64,000 bases of DNA from Brevibacillus fortis (lineage in GTDB: Bacteria > Bacillota > Bacilli > Brevibacillales > Brevibacillaceae), in the NCBI RefSeq assembly GCF_003013395.1, contig NZ_PXZM01000016.1, positions 1-64,000 on the forward strand, in the 5' to 3' direction. The position numbers and the translations under genes were made by a program. Below the pieces are notes generated by a model. The model saw only the letters and a program-made list of their open reading frames with translations, had not been told where the DNA came from and searched no databases. Below are positions 59,941 to 64,000 of the stretch, one piece after another (position 1 is the stretch's first letter; each line of letters opens with the position of its first letter).

Positions 59941-60450
59941 ATGAACGTCAAGACAACTCAAGAATCTCGTACAATTCAGGCATCACTGGTTCAGCCATCT
60001 GATACGAATTACCATGGGACTATTTTTGGTGGTACGATGATGGCTTATATAGATGAGGTAGCTGCAATCGCTGCGATGCGGCATTCGCGTCGCCCTGTTG
60101 TGACAGCATCGATTGACTCGATTGATTTTCTTGCTCCCGTCAAAATGGGACATTCGATCTGCCTAGAAGCGTTTGTTTCGTCAACAGGCAGAACGTCCAT
60201 GGAGGTTTTCGTAAAAGTCATCTCGGAAAATCTCCAGACCGGCAAGCGCATTTTGACCGCGACATCTTTTCTTACCTTTGTTGCGCTGGATGAGGAAGGG
60301 AATCCGACTGAGGTACCAGCTATTGCCCCAGAGACAGAGGAAGAAGAGAGATTGATGGCAACTGCGAATGAGCGCAAGAAAATGCGCAAGGAACGAAAAG
60401 GGAATCTGCAAGAGTTTGTGAGCCTATTGAACATCGAGAAAAGCATATAA
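59941..60450 (+). CDS. Acyl-CoA thioesterase, hotdog fold
   Basis: A 169-residue single-hotdog thioesterase of the YciA/BACH group (B. subtilis YkhA). The helix segment HGTIFGGTMMAYIDEVAAIAA carries the catalytic Asp, followed by ASIDSIDFLAPVKMG. It hydrolyses medium- to long-chain acyl-CoA. The C-terminus has a charged Glu/Lys tail. SD AAAGGAG. Confidence 0.92.
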   Translation: MNVKTTQESRTIQASLVQPSDTNYHGTIFGGTMMAYIDEVAAIAAMRHSRRPVVTASIDSIDFLAPVKMGHSICLEAFVSSTGRTSMEVFVKVISENLQTGKRILTATSFLTFVALDEEGNPTEVPAIAPETEEEERLMATANERKKMRKERKGNLQEFVSLLNIEKSI

Positions 60451-60527
60451 TTTTTTTTAGTCTTCACCCTGAGCGAACATTCGTTCAGGGAATTCTTGTT
60501 TTATTCATGATGAGGAGGAATCGGGCA

Positions 60528-61448
60528 ATGAAGTACCGCAGATTAGGAAAAACCGATCTGAACGTATCCGTAATCGGTGTAGGTACCTGGCAATTTGGTG
60601 GGGAGTGGGGAATGGATTTCTCCCAAGAGGCGGTTGACCAGATTCTCGACAAAGCAAAAGATCTCGGCATCAACTTGATTGATACAGCGGAATGCTACGG
60701 AGATCATCTGTCCGAACAGCTTATCGGAGGATATTTGAAAAAAAACCGCCGGGAAGACTGGATCGTGGCGACGAAATTCGGGCATCATTTTCATGACAAA
60801 TTTTCTCGAACTAATCATTATGGAGCAAGTGAAGTTCAGCAGCAATTGGAAAAATCACTGCACGCCTTGCAGACCGACTATATAGATTTGTATCAATTCC
60901 ACTCTGGACCAGACGAGGCTTTTGACAATGATGACTTGTGGACGTACCTCGAAAAACAGGTGCAGGCAGGAACGATCCGTCATCTGGGCCTCTCGATTGC
61001 CAAAAATGACAACATGCATCAAACAACTGCCGCTACTTCGGTGAATGCAAAGGCAATCCAAGTGGTGTACAATCGTCTGGATCAAAAGCCGGAAGAAGGT
61101 GTTTTTACTTCCTGCCAGCAGCAAGACCTGGGTGTGTTAGCTCGTGTTCCATTGGCGAGTGGTTATTTGAGCGGAAAGTATAAGCCGGGTTCTGTATTCG
61201 GTGGAAACGATGTGCGGCATCGACACGATCAGGAGCATGTCAACAAGCTGTTGCTCCAAGTAGAAGAAATCAAGAAAAATGAAGTCCCAGCAAGAATGGA
61301 TATGGCGCAATGGGCATTGGCGTGGTGCCTCAAGCATCCGGCTGTCACGACGGTGATCCCCGGTAGTAAGAGCCCAGCACAAGTAGAGGCAAATGCCAAA
61401 GCGGCTGACTATGTGAGCGATGAGCATCCTCAAGCGACGTCGAAATAA
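60528..61448 (+). CDS. Aldo/keto reductase
   Basis: A 306-residue NADP-dependent aldo/keto reductase of the IolS/YhdN type (TIM barrel). The catalytic tetrad is seen in order: Asp in NLIDTAE, Tyr in ECYGD, Lys in ATKFG and His in YQFHSG. The C-terminal coenzyme-binding region includes VIPGSKSPAQVEAN. The substrate is unknown. ATG 60528 with GAGGAGG upstream; a longer frame from 60507 covers the SD. Confidence 0.93.
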   Translation: MKYRRLGKTDLNVSVIGVGTWQFGGEWGMDFSQEAVDQILDKAKDLGINLIDTAECYGDHLSEQLIGGYLKKNRREDWIVATKFGHHFHDKFSRTNHYGASEVQQQLEKSLHALQTDYIDLYQFHSGPDEAFDNDDLWTYLEKQVQAGTIRHLGLSIAKNDNMHQTTAATSVNAKAIQVVYNRLDQKPEEGVFTSCQQQDLGVLARVPLASGYLSGKYKPGSVFGGNDVRHRHDQEHVNKLLLQVEEIKKNEVPARMDMAQWALAWCLKHPAVTTVIPGSKSPAQVEANAKAADYVSDEHPQATSK

Positions 61449-61462
61449 AAAGGATGCACGTT

Positions 61463-61759
61463 ATGACAACTTCCAAAAAAACGGTAAGAACTTGTGCGAA
61501 TGGTCATCAATACATGAAAAGCAGTGATTGTCCGACTTGTCCAATCTGTGAGCAAGAACGCAAACCGGACACAGGATTTCTTTCTCTGCTCTCGGCACCA
61601 GCACGAAGGGCACTGGAACACAATGGAATCACTTCTTTAGAACAGCTCGCAAGCTACAGCGAAAAAGAGATCCTGAAATTTCATGGGATGGGGCCAGCAT
61701 CTTTGCCGAAACTTCGGACTGCATTGAAGGAAAAGGGATTGTCATTCAAGAACGGATGA
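61463..61759 (+). CDS. Small protein with zinc-ribbon-like start and RNA polymerase alpha-CTD-like domain
   Basis: A 98-residue protein. Residues about 10-35 hold C-x2-GH and CPTCPICE, a probable metal-binding knuckle. Residues about 42-95 (LSAPARRALEHNGITSLEQLASYSEKEILKFHGMGPASLPKLRTAL) match the C-terminal domain of RNA polymerase alpha, a helix-hairpin-helix fold that binds DNA or proteins. Its role is unknown; it could bind nucleic acid or regulators. ATG 61463 follows AAAGGA; ATG 61454 overlaps that SD. Confidence 0.82.
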   Translation: MTTSKKTVRTCANGHQYMKSSDCPTCPICEQERKPDTGFLSLLSAPARRALEHNGITSLEQLASYSEKEILKFHGMGPASLPKLRTALKEKGLSFKNG

Positions 61760-61773
61760 TTACGCACAGCAAA

Positions 61774-61815
61774 AAAAAGGAGGAGCCGCGACATGATAGC
61801 GGCTTCTCCTTTTTC
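61774..61815. terminator. Bidirectional terminator
   Basis: AAAAAGGAGGAGCCGC pairs with GCGGCTTCTCCTTTTT (one mismatch-type G-T), with A and T runs on both sides. Confidence 0.92.
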
Positions 61816-62243
61816 TATTCATCCAAAAAGCGGGATCTGATCTGCGGAGTAGGGAGCATGCATTGTTCTGCTTTGCCCATCCACCGATAGCGATTTCTCG
61901 CCACCCAATCATAAATCGGATCGCGGACAGGTCTAGGGATGAGCCGAGCTACGCTAGACAACAGAGGCCATCCACCTTGAAGCTTGCGGCCGACGTGCAA
62001 GATCGCATCAGATTTTGTATATAGCTGTCCGTTAGCGATAAAAACCACGGATGACATGTCTTTTTCCTGATAGTCGAAATGAGACAAAATTTCCTGTGCT
62101 CTCTGCGACTGCAAGGAAGCAAAATGAATGTGCCCATGCGGATCACGCTTCAAAATAAACTGCACAGCACCGTGGCACAGATGACAAACCCCATCAAAAA
62201 GCAACAGGTACTCAGGATGGTCCAGTTCTCTGCCTGCTTTCAT
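61815..62243 (-). CDS. DCC-family thiol-disulfide oxidoreductase (YuxK-like)
   Basis: A 142-residue protein of the DCC (DUF393) family, named for its start DxxCxxC: FDGVCHLCHG at about 17-26 here. It has a thioredoxin-like pattern and the PxPVRDPIYDWVARNRYRWMG segment that is typical of the family. The redox partner is unknown. ATG 62243 with TGGAGGG upstream. Confidence 0.9.
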   Translation of the reverse strand: MKAGRELDHPEYLLLFDGVCHLCHGAVQFILKRDPHGHIHFASLQSQRAQEILSHFDYQEKDMSSVVFIANGQLYTKSDAILHVGRKLQGGWPLLSSVARLIPRPVRDPIYDWVARNRYRWMGKAEQCMLPTPQIRSRFLDE

Positions 62244-62337
62244 GAGACAGCCCTCCATACTTCAAGTGGTTTGGTCTAGATGCTTATCCTTAACTCCATC
62301 ATAGCAGAGAAAGAGAATGGTTCCTATACGCGAACGA

Positions 62338-63852
62338 TCATTCCGTCACAAATGCGAGTGTCCCTTGCTGGATCAGCTCTTCTGCCTTCACGAGATCAGG
62401 ATGCATTTCGCGGTCTTCATGCAGGCGGGGAATCACCCGGCGCAATTGCTCATAGGCTCTCGCTGTACCTGTCCCGAGATCTCCCGAACCAAATTCGATA
62501 GCTTGTGCTGCGGCCAAATATTCAATGGCAAGCACCTTGGTGACATTCGATACAATCGTGCGAAGCTTGCGAGCAGAAGTCGTTCCCATGCTGACATGGT
62601 CCTCCTGATTGGCAGATGACGGAATCGAATCGACCGATGCTGGATGGCAGAGCACTTTGTTTTCAGAAACAATGGAAGCGGCTACATATTGCGTAATCAT
62701 AAATCCAGAATGGAGTCCGCCATTTTCGGTTAAGAATCCGGGAAGACCACTTAACTGTGGATTGACGAGACGCTCTGTGCGTCTTTCGGAAATGTTTGCC
62801 AGCTCTGCTATCGCAATTGCCAAGAAATCAGCTGCGAATGCCATCGGTTGACCATGGAAATTTCCCCCGGAGATGACGTCGCCTGTTTCTGTAAAAAGGA
62901 TAGGGTTATCGGTGACGCTATTGCATTCACGAGTAACTGTGGTCCATACATACTCCAGCGTATCACGAGTTGCACCGTGCACTTGTGGGAGGCAACGAAG
63001 GCTGTATGGATCTTGTACACGTAGCTCACCCTGCCCAGTCGTTCGTTTGCTGCCGGATAAATGCTGGAGCAAGCGCTTCGCTGATTCCTGCTGTCCTGGA
63101 TGCGGGCGGACGAGATGGAGTTGGGGATCAAAAGCTTTTGGAATGCCACGTAGTGCTTCAATCGTCATCGCTGCAATCAATTCGGCGCTTTCTAACAGGA
63201 TTCGCGAATCATACAAGGCGAGGCAAAGCTGGGCAGTCATCGCTTGTGTGCCGTTAATCAGAGCCAGACCTTCTTTTGCCTCTAGTCGAATAGGGGACAG
63301 GCCCACTTCGCTCAGTGCTTCTTTGCCAGTTAGCCGCTTGCCATTGACGAGCGCTTCACCTTTGCCGAGCATGACCAGTACCATATGAGCGAGAGGGGCT
63401 AGGTCGCCGCTTGCACCAAGGGAACCTTGTTGAGGAATAATGGGATGAACCCCACGATTGCATAGTTCTACAAGCTGAAGCAATGTTTCTTCCCGAATAC
63501 CCGAATATCCCTTTGCCAGCGCATTGATGCGCAAGGCCATCATCGCACGGACAACTTCAACAGCATAAGGGTCCCCCATCCCGCACGCATGACTCATAAT
63601 CAAATTTTCTTGAAGCTTGCTTACGTCCTCATCGTGGATCATGACATCGGAGAATTTTCCGAAGCCAGTGGTGATTCCGTATACAACCTCCTGCTGCGAT
63701 ACCATTCTCTCCACCATGGCACGTGAAACACGAACACGATTCAGTGCATCCTCGGTCAATTGAATGTGAGTGGCACTTCTTGCAATGGAAACAACATCTT
63801 CGATATGCAGTTGGTCCCCATCTACTTTTACAGCGTTTGCTTGCTGATTCAT
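62338..63852 (-). CDS. hutH: Histidine ammonia-lyase
   Basis: A 504-residue enzyme that removes ammonia from histidine to give urocanate, the first step of histidine use. The Ala-Ser-Gly triad at 147-149 (GSLGASGDLAPL) cyclises to the MIO electrophile, and YGITTGFG at 58-65 supplies the catalytic Tyr. Other hut genes may lie upstream of its start beyond the window end, because the downstream side holds an unrelated gene. A long hairpin sits 37 bp upstream of the ATG. SD AAAGGAGG. Confidence 0.96.
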   Translation of the reverse strand: MNQQANAVKVDGDQLHIEDVVSIARSATHIQLTEDALNRVRVSRAMVERMVSQQEVVYGITTGFGKFSDVMIHDEDVSKLQENLIMSHACGMGDPYAVEVVRAMMALRINALAKGYSGIREETLLQLVELCNRGVHPIIPQQGSLGASGDLAPLAHMVLVMLGKGEALVNGKRLTGKEALSEVGLSPIRLEAKEGLALINGTQAMTAQLCLALYDSRILLESAELIAAMTIEALRGIPKAFDPQLHLVRPHPGQQESAKRLLQHLSGSKRTTGQGELRVQDPYSLRCLPQVHGATRDTLEYVWTTVTRECNSVTDNPILFTETGDVISGGNFHGQPMAFAADFLAIAIAELANISERRTERLVNPQLSGLPGFLTENGGLHSGFMITQYVAASIVSENKVLCHPASVDSIPSSANQEDHVSMGTTSARKLRTIVSNVTKVLAIEYLAAAQAIEFGSGDLGTGTARAYEQLRRVIPRLHEDREMHPDLVKAEELIQQGTLAFVTE

Positions 63853-63889
63853 CTGTAATTTCCTCCTTTAGCAGAGCAGAGAACGAAAA

Positions 63890-63928
63890 GAGCGAGGGTT
63901 TAGGATATCAAATCCTAAACCCTCGCTC
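63890..63928 (-). promoter_or_regulatory. Perfect 17-bp hairpin in the hutH leader
   Basis: GAGCGAGGGTTTAGGAT and its exact complement, separated by a 5-base loop, followed on the minus strand by TTTTCGTTCTC. It resembles the terminator that HutP controls in the B. subtilis hut leader. It could also simply end an upstream transcript. Confidence 0.65.
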
Positions 63929-64000
63929 GAGAGTGTGTATGTGATTGGATGAAAACGTGTAAGCCTGCATTTGTGGCGGCATACGTTCTTCCTCACTTTC

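Noticed and set aside
60465..60500. Terminator after the thioesterase gene
   Set aside because: The CCCTGA/TCAGGG stem exists, but the T run lies before the hairpin on the plus strand and only a weak one follows.

Overview
The window looks like chromosome of an endospore-forming member of the Bacillales, most likely Brevibacillus or a close relative in the Paenibacillaceae. Supporting marks are a spore photoproduct lyase, a YjcZ-type spore peptide, a YhcN/YlaJ-type spore lipoprotein, SinR/SinI homologues, YpuI/DUF3907, YtqA, MsmX with YxkF, and many GTG/TTG starts behind strong Shine-Dalgarno (SD) sites. The genus is inferred from gene content and protein flavour, not from rRNA. No prophage, insertion sequence, CRISPR array or rRNA gene was seen.

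Layout. 1-1230: a tRNA cluster (Ser, Met, a decayed Trp, His, Cys, Arg), a quiet AT-rich stretch, then tRNA-Leu. 1.4-7.4 kb: a membrane glycosyltransferase, a YtqA-type radical SAM protein, a glycerophosphodiesterase, a 25-residue YjcZ peptide, a beta-lysine acetyltransferase (YodP/AblB) and a PucR-family regulator. 7.5-13.1 kb: the yodT-yodS-yodR-yodQ set plus an aldehyde dehydrogenase, i.e. a lysine/beta-lysine catabolic operon without kamA. 13.1-25.2 kb: tRNA-Ser, an acyl-CoA ligase, a secreted NamZ-polysaccharide deacetylase fusion, two envelope/spore proteins, a giant MalT/SARP-like activator and a TetR-controlled HlyD/ABC-2 export operon.

25.3-35.6 kb is the most interesting region. SinI- and SinR-like genes lie divergent from a polysaccharide operon encoding a HEAT-repeat membrane protein, a processive GT2 synthase, a protein joining a degenerate GGDEF-like domain to an intact receiver domain, a UDP-amino-sugar dehydrogenase, GlmS, a 52-residue unknown protein and GlmU. 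GTTCTTT-type palindromes matching SinR operators sit just downstream of a candidate promoter. Together these suggest a SinR-repressed, possibly c-di-GMP-responsive pathway with its own UDP-GlcNAc supply, making an amino-sugar and uronate matrix polymer.

35.6-43.1 kb: a subtilisin-like protease, a HAD phosphatase, the MsmX shared ABC ATPase with its YxkF neighbour, a phosphoesterase and acetyl-CoA synthetase. 43.1-48.4 kb: a metal-homeostasis block (CDF exporter, CzcO-like flavoprotein, CadC/CzrA-type ArsR repressor with a cad-like operator, and a DUF318/DUF1980 permease pair). 48.5-53.3 kb: a SET-domain protein, a two-component system, ThiD, and an ECF sigma factor with a DUF4179 partner and a likely self-recognised promoter. 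53.4-64.0 kb: spore photoproduct lyase, two deoxynucleoside kinases, a VOC-TetR operon, small metabolic enzymes and HutH behind a long leader hairpin.
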